Shown: positions 22,490-32,122, counted from the stretch's first letter. The stretch is DNA of 64,000 nucleotides from an uncultured Acetatifactor sp. (GCA_949840935.1 CATKXX010000009.1:1-64000); one strand, 5' to 3'. Numbers and translations: made by a program. The notes: generated from the sequence alone by a model not told the origin.

Positions 22490-22999
22490 TTATGACAGAG
22501 GCGCTTCTGTAATGTAATATATCTGAACCATCTCGCCATCGTCTTCCACTTCCCGGATCAGCCTGCCGCCGTTATTTTGTATGGTCTTCGCCGAACCGAT
22601 ATTGTCTCTGGCACAGGATATCACAACCGGGTCTATCCCATACCCCTTCATGATCGGCAGCGCCATGGAAAGCATTTTTGTGGCATATCCCTTCTTCCGT
22701 TCACTGGGTCTGATGCCAAAGCCGGAATGTCCGTCCACCTCAGCGCATTTCTTCCTGATACTGACAGCGCCCAAAATTCGATCGCCCCTCATGAAAAAGA
22801 ACAATTCCTGAACTGTCTTTCTGTCCTCCTCCGCCCATTCCAGCCATTTCTCATAAGTAACGTTTTTGCGCTCCACCGGGCTGAAACGTCTCAGGGCCCC
22901 CGGATTCAGCCTTCCCCCGAAAGCCTCCCATTCATCCATCATCTCCTCATACTGCTTCTTGTGCTCTGGCAGCGGTCCCACTAATCGCAATTCTTCCAT
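22490..22999 (-). CDS. GNAT-family N-acetyltransferase
   Basis: 169 residues. Motif A is IRPSERKKGYATKML (acetyl-CoA pyrophosphate loop, about 100-114), followed by ARDNIGSAKTIQNNGG, the usual motif B region. The substrate is unknown. It lies 16 bp after the start side of pepF and may be co-transcribed with it. Confidence 0.88.
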   Translation of the reverse strand: MEELRLVGPLPEHKKQYEEMMDEWEAFGGRLNPGALRRFSPVERKNVTYEKWLEWAEEDRKTVQELFFFMRGDRILGAVSIRKKCAEVDGHSGFGIRPSERKKGYATKMLSMALPIMKGYGIDPVVISCARDNIGSAKTIQNNGGRLIREVEDDGEMVQIYYITEAPLS

Positions 23000-23015
23000 A
23001 TAGTCTGTCTCCCCG

Positions 23016-24821
23016 TCACAGCTGCTCCGTCAGCCTGCAGATTTCATCGATCATACCGCCGATGGTCTCTATGGTATCCAAAAGAGGCTCATCCGTGGTG
23101 ATATCGATTCCCGCCAGCGCCGCCAATTCCACGGGAGCCAGCGTGCTTCCCGCCGCCAGCACCTTCTTCCAGTCCTCAATGGCAGCTTCGCCCTCGGTCT
23201 CGATACGTTTGCACATCTGGGTGGCAATGGTAAGCCCGGCGCTGTAGGTGTAAGAGTACAACCCCATATAGTAATGGGGCTGGCGCATCCAGGTCAGCTC
23301 CGCGCCTTCATTGATCTCCACCGCATCTCCCCAGAATTTCTGCAGGGTATCCCGCATGAGATTACTCAGGGTTTCCGCCTGCACACTGCCTCCCTCGTCC
23401 ACCAGCCTGTACACTTCCCTCTGGTAAGCTGCTTCCATGAGATGGGTCACGAAATTATGATAATAGGTATTGCCAATCATGCAGGTCAGAACCCAGCGCC
23501 TGAACCGCGTATCCTGGCTGGTCTTTAACAGATAATGGGCCATGAGCAATTCGTTCATGGTGGAGGGAGCCTCCACGAAGTAAGTGGACACCTCTGTGTC
23601 AAAGATGGACTGGCTGCTGTTGCAGGACTTAAAGTGCCCCGCATGTCCCAGCTCATGGGCCAAAGTAAACACATCCGACATCTTGTTGTTCCATGTCAGC
23701 AGGATATAGGAACTCCTTCCATAAGGGCTTGCGCAGAAGCCTCCCGTGGATTTCCCCCTGTTCTGGGCAAAGTCCACCCAGCGCTCCTCGTAGGCGGTGT
23801 GCACCATCTGCACATAATCCTCCCCCAGGATGGAAAGGCCTTTCTCAATATACTCCCTTGATTCCTCAATGGTCACTGTCGGCGCATAATCCGGATCTAC
23901 AGGAAGCTTCAGATCCGCAAAGGTCATCCTGTCCAGGCCGTGCACCCTCTGAATCAGCTTCGCGTACCTGCGCATATGGGGAGCCAGCTTCTCCGTGATC
24001 AGGTTGATCTGGCGGTCATAGAGCTCCCGGCTGACTTTCTGGTCATAAAGCAGATAGTCGAACACGGAGTCAAACCCCCGCAGGGCGGACAACACTTTTT
24101 CTGTCTGCACATTGGCATTGTAGGCAGCAGCCGTCACGTTCTCATACTCCCTGATCTTTCCGGAAAAAGCGTCAAAGGCCGCCCGGCGTACCTTAGTATC
24201 CGGTTCGTACTCATAGTCATCCTCGAAAAGAGAATATCCCAGCGGGTATTCCTTTCCGTCCGCCACGAAGGAATCAAATTTCATATCTGCCAGCTTGGCA
24301 ATATTGTAAATCTCATAGGGAGCCTTATAGATGCTCTGGCTCAGCGCGGAAACCACCCTCTCCGCCTCAGGATGCAGCCTGTGCGCCTTGTCACGCAGGA
24401 CATTCTGCAGGAAACATTTATTGCCGTCGCTGATGGCAATGGCTTTCTGAATGACCTCCTCATCCTGCTCCATGATCTCGCTCCTGATAAAGCTCAGGCT
24501 GCTCTGCAATTTTGCGATCAGGCGGCAGATCCGGCCGTTTCTCTCCTGGTTCTCATTGTCGTAATAGTCCACGGACACAGCCAGATCGCAGTAATTGCCT
24601 GTAAGCGTCATCAGCTCATACACCTGCCGGTATGCCGTGACACAGGCTTCTATCTGCTCCGGTGTCTGCATCTTTCCCTTGTACTTCTCCACGATCTCCC
24701 CGGCCAGCCGTTCCATCTTCTCTGCATCCCGCAGCATATCCGCCTCTGTGGCATAGATGCGGGATAAGTCCCAGGTCAGCTCCTCCGGTATCTCTTTCCT
24801 GTCCTTCAATTCTTCCGCCAT
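23016..24821 (-). CDS. pepF: Oligoendopeptidase F (M3 metallopeptidase)
   Basis: 601 residues from the ATG after GGAGGAC; a 30-residue upstream extension is Lys-rich and unlikely. The zinc site HELGHAGHF (HExxH, about residue 385) and the length match PepF. The N-terminal IPEELTWDLSRIY and the late TYSAGLTIA segments are family signatures. It cleaves short peptides in the cytoplasm. Confidence 0.93.
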   Translation of the reverse strand: MAEELKDRKEIPEELTWDLSRIYATEADMLRDAEKMERLAGEIVEKYKGKMQTPEQIEACVTAYRQVYELMTLTGNYCDLAVSVDYYDNENQERNGRICRLIAKLQSSLSFIRSEIMEQDEEVIQKAIAISDGNKCFLQNVLRDKAHRLHPEAERVVSALSQSIYKAPYEIYNIAKLADMKFDSFVADGKEYPLGYSLFEDDYEYEPDTKVRRAAFDAFSGKIREYENVTAAAYNANVQTEKVLSALRGFDSVFDYLLYDQKVSRELYDRQINLITEKLAPHMRRYAKLIQRVHGLDRMTFADLKLPVDPDYAPTVTIEESREYIEKGLSILGEDYVQMVHTAYEERWVDFAQNRGKSTGGFCASPYGRSSYILLTWNNKMSDVFTLAHELGHAGHFKSCNSSQSIFDTEVSTYFVEAPSTMNELLMAHYLLKTSQDTRFRRWVLTCMIGNTYYHNFVTHLMEAAYQREVYRLVDEGGSVQAETLSNLMRDTLQKFWGDAVEINEGAELTWMRQPHYYMGLYSYTYSAGLTIATQMCKRIETEGEAAIEDWKKVLAAGSTLAPVELAALAGIDITTDEPLLDTIETIGGMIDEICRLTEQL

Positions 24822-24950
24822 TTCCCTGTCCTCCTGTTTACTTGTTCTATAATTCCTTTTCTTTGATTTCTTTTCTTTGATTTCTGCGGGCCGTCCCAGC
24901 CCGGTCAACACCGTTTCCTCTGAATTTTCCGTTTCAGGGATGGCTCTGGC

Positions 24951-25799
24951 TCATTGTCCATGGAAATCATAAGCATAACGTCTGGCAGCATGAATATCCA
25001 TGGAATGATACCGCTTAAATTCCCGCATCAGATGGGACTGATCCGTATAACCGTATCTGGACACGGCATCCATCATATGGAATCCGCCCTTCCTTAAGAT
25101 TTCATTCCACAGCATCTGGTAGCGCACCAGGTTGCCCAGCTTCTTGGGGGTAATGCCGATGTATTCATGAAACAGCCTCTCCAGCTGCCTCTCGCTTACA
25201 AAGCATTCCCTGGCCAATTCCCCGGCGCTCAGTGTGCCGCTTAACAGAGTTATCCCCCGGATTGCATTGTTGACCACACCGTTGAGCCTTACCCGGGGCA
25301 TCCTCCCCAAAAATAATGCTTCCGCCGCCTCCGCCCGCTCCCCAAGGGAAGTCCTCTCAAACAGCTGCTGCCGCAATATCCCGTCCAGCCAGCCAAACCG
25401 GGACGACACCTCAAAGAAGCCGTTCATCGTGCCTTTCAGGGAATCCTCGGAAAAAGCATACGCGCCCCACCCGTAAAACCGTACGGCAAAGGTAGATACC
25501 ATATGCCCCTTCCTCCTCCCCCTCCCGGTGGAAAAAGGACGGTCATTGATCCCGCAAAACATACCTGTAACGGTGTTCGCGGTATGGTCGATCTCATAAA
25601 TGATATCTGCGCAGGTGTCAGGAATGACTATGGAATTACCCGTCCCCATGCCGCCCTCCTGTTCCTGGTAAGGCCTCTCGCTCCCCCAGAAGCAGCGGAC
25701 GTATTTCGCCAGCTCCGCGTTCCCCGGCAGCACTTCCCTGTATGTTTCATCCCTGTGGAAAGGGGTTGCCGTAACCGGCACGTAAACTGTATTTTTCAT
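24951..25799 (-). CDS. AraC-family regulator
   Basis: 282 residues from the ATG after AAAAGGAA. The N-terminal part (about 15-150) resembles the DUF6597 sensor module (AKYVRCFWGSE; VIPDTCADIIYEID). The C-terminal double HTH has SAGELARECFVSERQLERLF and YGYTDQSHLMREFKRYH. The effector is unknown. It lies downstream of trmD on the same strand with a 16-bp gap. Confidence 0.87.
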   Translation of the reverse strand: MKNTVYVPVTATPFHRDETYREVLPGNAELAKYVRCFWGSERPYQEQEGGMGTGNSIVIPDTCADIIYEIDHTANTVTGMFCGINDRPFSTGRGRRKGHMVSTFAVRFYGWGAYAFSEDSLKGTMNGFFEVSSRFGWLDGILRQQLFERTSLGERAEAAEALFLGRMPRVRLNGVVNNAIRGITLLSGTLSAGELARECFVSERQLERLFHEYIGITPKKLGNLVRYQMLWNEILRKGGFHMMDAVSRYGYTDQSHLMREFKRYHSMDIHAARRYAYDFHGQ

Positions 25800-25815
25800 T
25801 TCCTTTTCATCCAGA

Positions 25816-27192
25816 TCATTTCTTTTCCAGCCACCAGACCGACCGGTCTGACCGATACAGGCCAAGCTTCTCCTGCAAAGCAAAGGATACCTGATTCCCC
25901 ACGATCACATGTCCATAGGGTGTCCAGCCCTTTTCCAGGATCCTGTTGATGGCATATGCCTCCAGGGAAACGGCAATCCCCTGCCGCCGGTATGCTTCTT
26001 CCACATACAGCAGGCCAAGGCTGCCTTCATTGTGCATCCCGATAAATCCCACAAGCCTGTCCTCCACAAAGGCGCCGTACATGACTCCTTCCCTGATCCT
26101 GGCCTCCACGTAATCCCTGCCGTCATAATCATAATGTCCACTGACATAATCCAGATGGGCAGAGGTCAGCTTCCGTATATCCTTATGCTTCACCGGCAGG
26201 GGAACCCTCTGTGTGTACAGGAGCTGACGGCATTCGCTGTGAACCTCGTATGCCTCCCCGCCGCACAGCATTTCCATAAAAAATGCCTGGGAGACCACAA
26301 AGGACTCCGTCTCCTCCGGCGCCAGGGACAGCAGCCTTTCCCCCCTCTCCGCAGAGGAGGCGGAGATCATGCAGAGCCTGCACCTGCGGTCATAAAGAAG
26401 GATTTCCTCCCCTTCCCAACAGAGGATTTCCGCCCTGCCGCGCCTTAAGCCCTCTATCATATGTATATAATTTCTCTTATCCTTCAGAAGCAGGCCGATC
26501 AGCTCCTGTTTCCGCTGGTATTTTTCATACAGATCCGGCCTGTTTACAGCGGTCAGGCGTTCCGACTGCTCCAGCCTCCACTGCGTGATCCTCCTGTGGT
26601 CGCCGGAGAGCAGTATCGGAGGCACGCTCCTGCCATGCCAGATTTCCGGGCGGGAATACTGGGGATATTCCAGCAAATCATTGTAAAAGCTCTCCTCCTC
26701 TGCGGAATCCTCATTACCCAACACACCGGGAATCAGCCTGGCCACCGCATCGATCATCACCATGGCGGGCAATTCCCCGCCTGTAAGGACATAATCGCCG
26801 ATGGAGACATAGTCCGTCACAACCTCCTCCAACACACGCTGGTCTATCCCCTCATAGTGGCCGCACAGAAGTACCAACTCCTCCTCCCCGGAAAGCTCCT
26901 CCGCCAAAGCCTGGGTAAACGGCCTCCCCTGGGGAGTCAGGTACACCGTCCTGACACGCTTTCCCCCGGTCACGGATTCCCATGCGTTAAAAACAGGCTG
27001 TGCCTGCATCAACATGCCTGCACCGCCTCCGTAAGGATAATCATCGACCTTCTTATGCTTATCCAGGGAATACTCTCTGATATCCGCCGCGTGAATGGAC
27101 AGGCGCCCTTCCTGCACTGCCCTGCCGATGACACTCCACCGCAGGGCATCCTCTATCATCCCGGGAAACAACGTCAAAACATGAATCTTCAT
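25816..27192 (-). CDS. trmD: TrmD tRNA (guanine37-N1)-methyltransferase fused to a GNAT acetyltransferase
   Basis: 458 residues. Residues 1-235 are TrmD: MKIHVLTLFPGM start, GGGAGMLM, LLCGHYEGIDQRV and the SAM-knot loop SIGDYVLTGGELPAMVMID. The protein then continues about 210 residues as a GNAT module (FVEDRLVGFIGM, EAYRRQGIAVSLEAYAINRI, then GNQVSFALQEKLG). TrmD alone is about 240 residues. There is no frameshift or stop at the join. It follows rimM by 13 bp, its usual partner. Confidence 0.9.
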   Translation of the reverse strand: MKIHVLTLFPGMIEDALRWSVIGRAVQEGRLSIHAADIREYSLDKHKKVDDYPYGGGAGMLMQAQPVFNAWESVTGGKRVRTVYLTPQGRPFTQALAEELSGEEELVLLCGHYEGIDQRVLEEVVTDYVSIGDYVLTGGELPAMVMIDAVARLIPGVLGNEDSAEEESFYNDLLEYPQYSRPEIWHGRSVPPILLSGDHRRITQWRLEQSERLTAVNRPDLYEKYQRKQELIGLLLKDKRNYIHMIEGLRRGRAEILCWEGEEILLYDRRCRLCMISASSAERGERLLSLAPEETESFVVSQAFFMEMLCGGEAYEVHSECRQLLYTQRVPLPVKHKDIRKLTSAHLDYVSGHYDYDGRDYVEARIREGVMYGAFVEDRLVGFIGMHNEGSLGLLYVEEAYRRQGIAVSLEAYAINRILEKGWTPYGHVIVGNQVSFALQEKLGLYRSDRSVWWLEKK

Positions 27193-27205
27193 CACAGCCA
27201 TCCTC

Positions 27206-27712
27206 TCAAAGCAATCCTTCCAGAATATGGATTTTGATATATCCCGCCTCCACGTCCACCTCGAGGACGCACTGCCTGATCGCCGGAAGCAGCAATTCCC
27301 TTCCATCCGCCAGATCGATGGCGTATACATCATTGGCCCCGGTCTCTATCACCTCCCGCAGCACACCGATTTCCTGCCCTTCTTCGTCCAACACCCTAAG
27401 TCCCATGAGATCCGCTATAAAATACTCGTCCCTGCCCAGGCGCACCGCGTTTTCCCTTGGCACGAACAGGGGCTTCTGCCGGAATCTCTCCACATCATTT
27501 ACATTGTCATAGCCCTTCAGCTTTAATACAGCAAATTGTTTTACGAATTTCACACCCTCGATTTCCAGCGTCATCCGCTCCTTCCCCGTATCAAGGATGA
27601 CCTCCTTTAAACGCTTAAAACGCCTCACATCATCCGTAGTGGGATAGACCTTCACTTCGCCGCGGACCCCGTGAGGGGACGTAATGATCCCTACCTGAAA
27701 AAATTCTTCCAT
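27206..27712 (-). CDS. rimM: 16S rRNA processing protein RimM
   Basis: 168 residues: N-terminal RimM barrel (VGIITSPHGVRGEVKVYPTT) and PRC-like C-terminal domain (DEYFIADLMGL ... ETGANDVYAI). It assists 30S maturation with ribosomal protein S19. trmD follows at 13 bp as is common; the usual upstream rpsP is absent and replaced by a short unknown gene. Confidence 0.94.
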   Translation of the reverse strand: MEEFFQVGIITSPHGVRGEVKVYPTTDDVRRFKRLKEVILDTGKERMTLEIEGVKFVKQFAVLKLKGYDNVNDVERFRQKPLFVPRENAVRLGRDEYFIADLMGLRVLDEEGQEIGVLREVIETGANDVYAIDLADGRELLLPAIRQCVLEVDVEAGYIKIHILEGLL

Positions 27713-27761
27713 ATCTGCCCTCTTTCACTTTCCCTGCCGGATATTCATTTCCCATTATCTG

Positions 27762-28178
27762 TTAAACTCTTTTATCAAAACAAGGCTTATTCCCGGCATC
27801 TGCCATATTCATAAAAGTATCCCTGTCATTGTGCGGGAACAGCATTTCCATATACAAATTCCCCAGCAGGCTTTTTACGGTCTCATTATCCACACTGATA
27901 TCCGGTAAATCATTTGTTTCCAAACGTTTCAGCCTCTCCAGGATTTTCTCGATATTCCGCCGTTCCGAGACCTCCGGCCCCGGTTCGTCCCTTGCTGCCT
28001 CCGCGGGAGCCGATTCCATGATGGGCTTTGTTTCGGGGATATTATATACAACATTTTTACATGTTTTCACAAAACACTCCGGGTCATACTCCGCCAGGTA
28101 ACCCAGGTCATCCATAGTGAGCACCTTCCTGTTATGTATCTTAAGATAAATATTTACCAGACGAGTATCCTTTCCCAT
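27762..28178 (-). CDS. Conserved-looking hypothetical protein (138 aa)
   Basis: Starts at the ATG after GGAAAGGAG; the frame stays open 61 codons upstream, but that part is leader RNA. The first 60 residues (LVNIYLKIHNRKVLTMDDLG, then PECFVKTCKNVVYNIPE) look structured and conserved; the rest is acidic and helical. It lies 50 bp before rimM and is preceded by a promoter and a terminator-bearing leader. Function unknown. Confidence 0.65.
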   Translation of the reverse strand: MGKDTRLVNIYLKIHNRKVLTMDDLGYLAEYDPECFVKTCKNVVYNIPETKPIMESAPAEAARDEPGPEVSERRNIEKILERLKRLETNDLPDISVDNETVKSLLGNLYMEMLFPHNDRDTFMNMADAGNKPCFDKRV

Positions 28179-28430
28179 AGCTGCTCTCCTTTCCCCAGTA
28201 CGTGTCCTCCCCGTAAAAATGGGGCGGAAATCCCGCCCCACTGTCAGATTCGCACCCTGAGCAGCAAAACCCCCCGTGTCATTGCCCGTGTCAGGCCAAG
28301 ACAACCCGCTCAAAGCTGTCTCCGTTAAAGGCCGCGATTTTACCTGCCAATCCAAAAGCATTTATGTATGGAAATGCTGATCAAAGCGTTTCCTTATAAC
28401 AAGTATACTCAAATATCAGGAAAATAGCAA
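28179..28430 (-). promoter_or_regulatory. Promoter and long leader with an internal terminator
   Basis: Minus strand TTGCTA (28430-28425), 17-bp spacer, TATACT (28407-28402). The leader runs about 215 nt to the ATG at 28178. It holds a perfect GC hairpin at 28220-28240 followed by five T, 37 nt before the start, so attenuation is plausible. The upstream leader is GC-rich but matches no riboswitch consensus I know. Confidence 0.55.
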
Positions 28431-28458
28431 CCAATTTTGTAATTTATCGCCTGGCTCC

Positions 28459-29355
28459 TCAGTCAATCAACTTGAAATACTGCCTCTCCTGGGAATCCCG
28501 GTTGTCATATGTCACACAAAGGTACAAATTCTCCGCCTCATACCCGTCCGGCACCGCCCAGGCCACCGTCATATCCCTGCTCTCCCCTTTGGGAAGATCA
28601 TAATGGTAATATTCTGTCGAACCCGGCTGGGAGGAAGATGCCGAAAAGTATATCGGCATACAGGATATCATAGTGACCTTTTGGGTGGAGGAATCCGCGC
28701 AGGCCAGCATGATGGCGCTGATATGCTGGTTACTGCCTTCCACCGCGTCAATATTATACGCCGTCAGGTCACAGGCCAGAATCTTCATCCCGGCAATGCT
28801 GCAAATCCCCGGATTCCCGTCCCTGTCGTAAACTTCCGTTTCCTCCACCAGCTCTGCATTGCCCAATCCCGCCGCCTCCGGAGAATCGTACAGGCCCGCC
28901 TTATGAAGCGTAAACTCCATTTCCTGGCACAGGGTATTTTCGTCCTGATAATACATTACCTGCAGAGTATCACCTGCGTGCAATATCTGGTCGGACAGGA
29001 AAATATCTTCTTCCTCCCAGCTTTCCCCTGCTTCCCCGCCTTCCTTTCCAGAGGCGGAATTCCCTCCTCCCGCAAGACCGTCCCCAGGCTTTCCTCCCTC
29101 AGATTCTCCTTCTCCGGACTTTCCTCCCCCAAATTCTCCGTCCCCGGGTTTTCCTCCCCCAGATTCTCCGTCCCCGGGCAGATTCCCTGCCCCCATCCCG
29201 GCTCCGGCTTCTCCGCCCGGCTCCCCGGAAGAATGGTAAGCGCTTCCCGCCCCGTCCGAAGCAGGGCCGGCACCCTGTCCACTGTCCGGCTCACTGCAGG
29301 ATGCCAGCAGCAAACTTGTAGTCAGAATGAATACGGATAACAGATTCTTTTTCAT
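28459..29355 (-). CDS. Lipoprotein with Gly/Glu-rich low-complexity linker
   Basis: 298 residues. Signal peptide with lipobox LLASC (Cys about residue 20), then about 90 residues of degenerate GDGESGGGKPGDG-type repeats, then a beta-rich domain (about 115-298). GAGG precedes the chosen ATG. The acidic, glycine-rich linker probably spans the wall; the C-terminal domain has no name I recognise. Confidence 0.75.
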   Translation of the reverse strand: MKKNLLSVFILTTSLLLASCSEPDSGQGAGPASDGAGSAYHSSGEPGGEAGAGMGAGNLPGDGESGGGKPGDGEFGGGKSGEGESEGGKPGDGLAGGGNSASGKEGGEAGESWEEEDIFLSDQILHAGDTLQVMYYQDENTLCQEMEFTLHKAGLYDSPEAAGLGNAELVEETEVYDRDGNPGICSIAGMKILACDLTAYNIDAVEGSNQHISAIMLACADSSTQKVTMISCMPIYFSASSSQPGSTEYYHYDLPKGESRDMTVAWAVPDGYEAENLYLCVTYDNRDSQERQYFKLID

Positions 29356-29736
29356 AAACCTTAACCTCACTTTCATACGCCCGGTGTACTGACGGCGCAT
29401 ATATCTTTTTACAGGATTATCCTATCATCCATATGTATCCTGCTTTTTTCCTGCTTGTATCTGTGTTGTATCTTTTCTAAATTTCCCATTATGATCAAGC
29501 GGCAGAATGCATATTATTCGCACTGCTTCATATACTCTTTTACAGGCACTTCCTGTCAACGATCTTTTCAAGGATTGTTGCAAAAGGCGTTTCACATTCA
29601 AGTACTGATTTTCTTCAGGATTAACGCAACGATGTACTAGGAAATACTTCGGCATGGGAGTCTGCCTGGAAAGACGGGTTGTAGACAGAACCTGTCTCCC
29701 CATGGGAGACGGTCATAACAGAAGGACAGGAAAAGC
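29356..29736. other. Intergenic region without a supported gene
   Basis: 381 bp between the divergent lipoprotein and DUF6512 genes. A 92-codon minus-strand frame (29703-29425) has no ribosome site and no protein-like composition. A small palindrome (GTCTCCCCATGGGAGAC type) lies near 29695-29711. Both promoters must be here, but I could not fix them. Confidence 0.5.
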
Positions 29737-30306
29737 ATGAAACAGTTAAAAACCCTTACGATCATCGGAATCATTACCGTATTGATCACAGGCTCGCTTG
29801 CCCACTTTGTGTACAGCTGGACAGGGAATAACCATATTGCGGGCCTTTTCACTCCGGTCAACGAGTCTGTCTGGGAACATATGAAATTATTGTTTTTCCC
29901 AATGCTGGCCTATTCCCTGTTCCTGGCCTTCCGGCTGCGGAGGGAATATCCCTGCATTGTCTCCGCGTTCTGCTTCGGAATCCTGGCTGGTACATGGCTC
30001 ATCCCGGCATTTTATTATGCGTATACCTCTATTCTTGGAAAAAATGTTTTCCTTCTGGACATCGGCACGTTTATCCTGAGCGTGCTGGCCGCTTTCCTGC
30101 TCTCTTACAGGCTGACCCTATCCTGCAGGCTGAAACCCTTCACCCTCTTACTTTGCGGCCTGGTCTGCATCCTCTTTATCTGCTTTGTGCGGTTCACTTA
30201 CCGGCCCCCGGATCTTATACTCTTTCAGGATCCTGCCATTCACCAGAGCGATCAATATAACGCCGCCTTGCGCAGGGGAAGACACCCTCTCAATAAGCCT
30301 CATTGA
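29737..30306 (+). CDS. DUF6512-family membrane protein
   Basis: 189 residues with five or six predicted helices. The GNNHIAGLFTPVNESVWEH motif (about 30-48) is the family signature. Function unknown. A GGACAGGA-type ribosome site precedes the ATG. Confidence 0.78.
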   Translation: MKQLKTLTIIGIITVLITGSLAHFVYSWTGNNHIAGLFTPVNESVWEHMKLLFFPMLAYSLFLAFRLRREYPCIVSAFCFGILAGTWLIPAFYYAYTSILGKNVFLLDIGTFILSVLAAFLLSYRLTLSCRLKPFTLLLCGLVCILFICFVRFTYRPPDLILFQDPAIHQSDQYNAALRRGRHPLNKPH

Positions 30307-30319
30307 CAGGCACAGCAGG

Positions 30320-30426
30320 AAATCAAAGACCCCGCTGCAAGCAACGGGGTATCAATCTTGAAACGCCCCAAGGGCAATGCGTCCATAGGACGCTATGGTA
30401 TTTGACCCTCGCGGCATTCGCCACTC
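30320..30426. repeat. Candidate small dispersed repeat with nested hairpins
   Basis: A non-coding block of short stem-loops: ACCCCGCTG...CAACGGGGT (about 30330-30351), CGCCCCAAGGGC, and GCGTCCATAGGACGC, ending next to the pgi terminator. The sequence style resembles small palindromic elements scattered in Lachnospiraceae genomes, recalled rather than checked. It could also work as the terminator region of the DUF6512 gene. Confidence 0.45.
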
Positions 30427-30472
30427 AAAAAGGCTGCCGCTTACCGGAATCTCATTCCACTAAGCAGCAGCC
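30427..30472 (-). terminator. Intrinsic terminator of pgi
   Basis: Minus strand: 19-bp arms (GGCTGCTGCTTAGTGGAAT and its near complement) closed by GAG and followed by a T run (plus strand A at 30427-30431). It lies about 70 bp after the pgi stop. Confidence 0.8.
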
Positions 30473-30541
30473 CGCCTTCTGTATTCCTGAAAGCCACATA
30501 CCGGGCAACCGCCAAATATGCCGCTTCAGGCTCTTGATACA

Positions 30542-32122
30542 TTAAATGTTCAACAATTCGCTGTACGCTTTCAGCGCGCCGTCAGTCTCGTGCGCAAGCA
30601 CCTTCTTCGCCAGAACCTTTCCAAGCTGTACACCCTCCTGATCGAAGCTGTTGATATTCCATACAAAGCCCTGATACATCACCTTATTTTCAAAGTGGGA
30701 CAAAAGGGCACCCAGCGCCTGGGGTGTCAGCTGTCCGCCGGTAATGATACTGGAAGGACGGCCGCCTTCAAAATTCTTATTGCGGTTCTCATCAGCCTTG
30801 CCACAAGCAAACGCAACGATCTGTGCCGCCACGTTGGCGCAGAGCTTCTGCTGGCTCGTGCTGTCCTGGATCACAACATCCCTGCCCATCTGATTATTCT
30901 GAAAGCCTACAAACTGCAGGGGCACAATATCCGTCCCCTGGTGAAGCAGCTGATAGAAGGAATGCTGCCCGTTGGTGCCCGGCTCGCCAAAAATAACGGG
31001 CCCGGTAACATAGCTCACCGGCTCGCCGAAACGGTTTACAGACTTGCCGTTGGACTCCATGTCCAGCTGCTGCAGATGCGCGGGGAAACGGCTCAGCGCC
31101 TGGGAATAAGGCAGCACCGCCGTGTTCTGATAGCCAAGGACATTCCTCTCGTACACCCCGATCAGAGCGTCCAGCATGGCGGGATTTGCCAGCACATCCT
31201 TATTCTGCGCAAGCTTATCCTCCGCCGCTGCGCCCTCAAGGAACTGCGCGAACACTTCGGGGCCAAAGGCCAGGGACAATACTGCCCCGCCCACGCCGGA
31301 GGTGGAGGAGAACCGGCCGCCGATATAATCGTCCATAAAGAACGCCGCCAGATAATCGTCGCTCTTTGCCAGAGGGGAAGTCTCGCTGGTAACCGCGATC
31401 ATATGCCTGGAAGCGTCAAGGCCCGCATTCTTTAACGCATCCTTCACAAAGGATTCATTGGTCAGCGTCTCCAGGGTCGTACCGGATTTGGATACCAGCA
31501 CGAAAAGGGAGTGCGCCACATCAATGGTATTCAATACAGCCGCAGCGTCATCCGGATCCACATTGCTGATGAATTTTGCTTCCATCTTAAAGGTATTGTT
31601 TGCCTTCGCCCAGTTTTCCAGGGCCAGATACATTGCCCGGGGGCCAAGGTCGCTGCCGCCGATGCCGATCTGTACGACGGTGGTGAATTTCTCTCCCGCC
31701 GCATTGGTGATCTCACCACTATGTACCTTGTCTGCCAGCTCCGCAATCTTTTTCTGCTGATCCACATAAAAGCTGCGCTTGTCCACACCGTCGGCCACAA
31801 CCGCCTCACCCAGCTGTCCCCGGGTCATATGATGGAGCACCATGCGCTTCTCCCCGGTGTTGATCACTTCCCCGTTGTAAAGGGCCTCAAATTTCTCCGC
31901 AAGCTGCGTCTCCTCCGCCAGCTTTACAAGAGCTGCCAGGATTTCATCGTCCACCTGCTTTGCGGCGTAGTTATAGGTAAGCCCTGCCGCCATGGGGACG
32001 CTGTATTTCTTGACGCGATCCGCGCCGCTCTCCCCGGCCATTACCTCGGTGAGCTTTACAGGCGCCGTCTTTTGCAGCTCCTGATATGCAGAAATGGTAT
32101 CCAGATTTTTCCAGGTAATCAT
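30542..32122 (-). CDS. pgi: Glucose-6-phosphate isomerase
   Basis: 526 residues. Signature segments: QIGIGGSDLGPRAM (about 150-163), VSKSGTTLETLTN, and the active-site Glu region GGRFSSTSGVGG, followed by GQHSFYQLLHQGTD. It interconverts glucose-6-P and fructose-6-P in the cytoplasm. It appears to be transcribed alone. Confidence 0.96.
   Translation of the reverse strand: MITWKNLDTISAYQELQKTAPVKLTEVMAGESGADRVKKYSVPMAAGLTYNYAAKQVDDEILAALVKLAEETQLAEKFEALYNGEVINTGEKRMVLHHMTRGQLGEAVVADGVDKRSFYVDQQKKIAELADKVHSGEITNAAGEKFTTVVQIGIGGSDLGPRAMYLALENWAKANNTFKMEAKFISNVDPDDAAAVLNTIDVAHSLFVLVSKSGTTLETLTNESFVKDALKNAGLDASRHMIAVTSETSPLAKSDDYLAAFFMDDYIGGRFSSTSGVGGAVLSLAFGPEVFAQFLEGAAAEDKLAQNKDVLANPAMLDALIGVYERNVLGYQNTAVLPYSQALSRFPAHLQQLDMESNGKSVNRFGEPVSYVTGPVIFGEPGTNGQHSFYQLLHQGTDIVPLQFVGFQNNQMGRDVVIQDSTSQQKLCANVAAQIVAFACGKADENRNKNFEGGRPSSIITGGQLTPQALGALLSHFENKVMYQGFVWNINSFDQEGVQLGKVLAKKVLAHETDGALKAYSELLNI

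Noticed and set aside
28179..28361. 61-codon extension of the gene before rimM
   Set aside because: The stretch contains the leader terminator hairpin and no ribosome site; the internal ATG has GGAAAGGAG.
29425..29703. 92-codon minus-strand frame before the DUF6512 gene
   Set aside because: No ribosome site, unconvincing composition and no family features.
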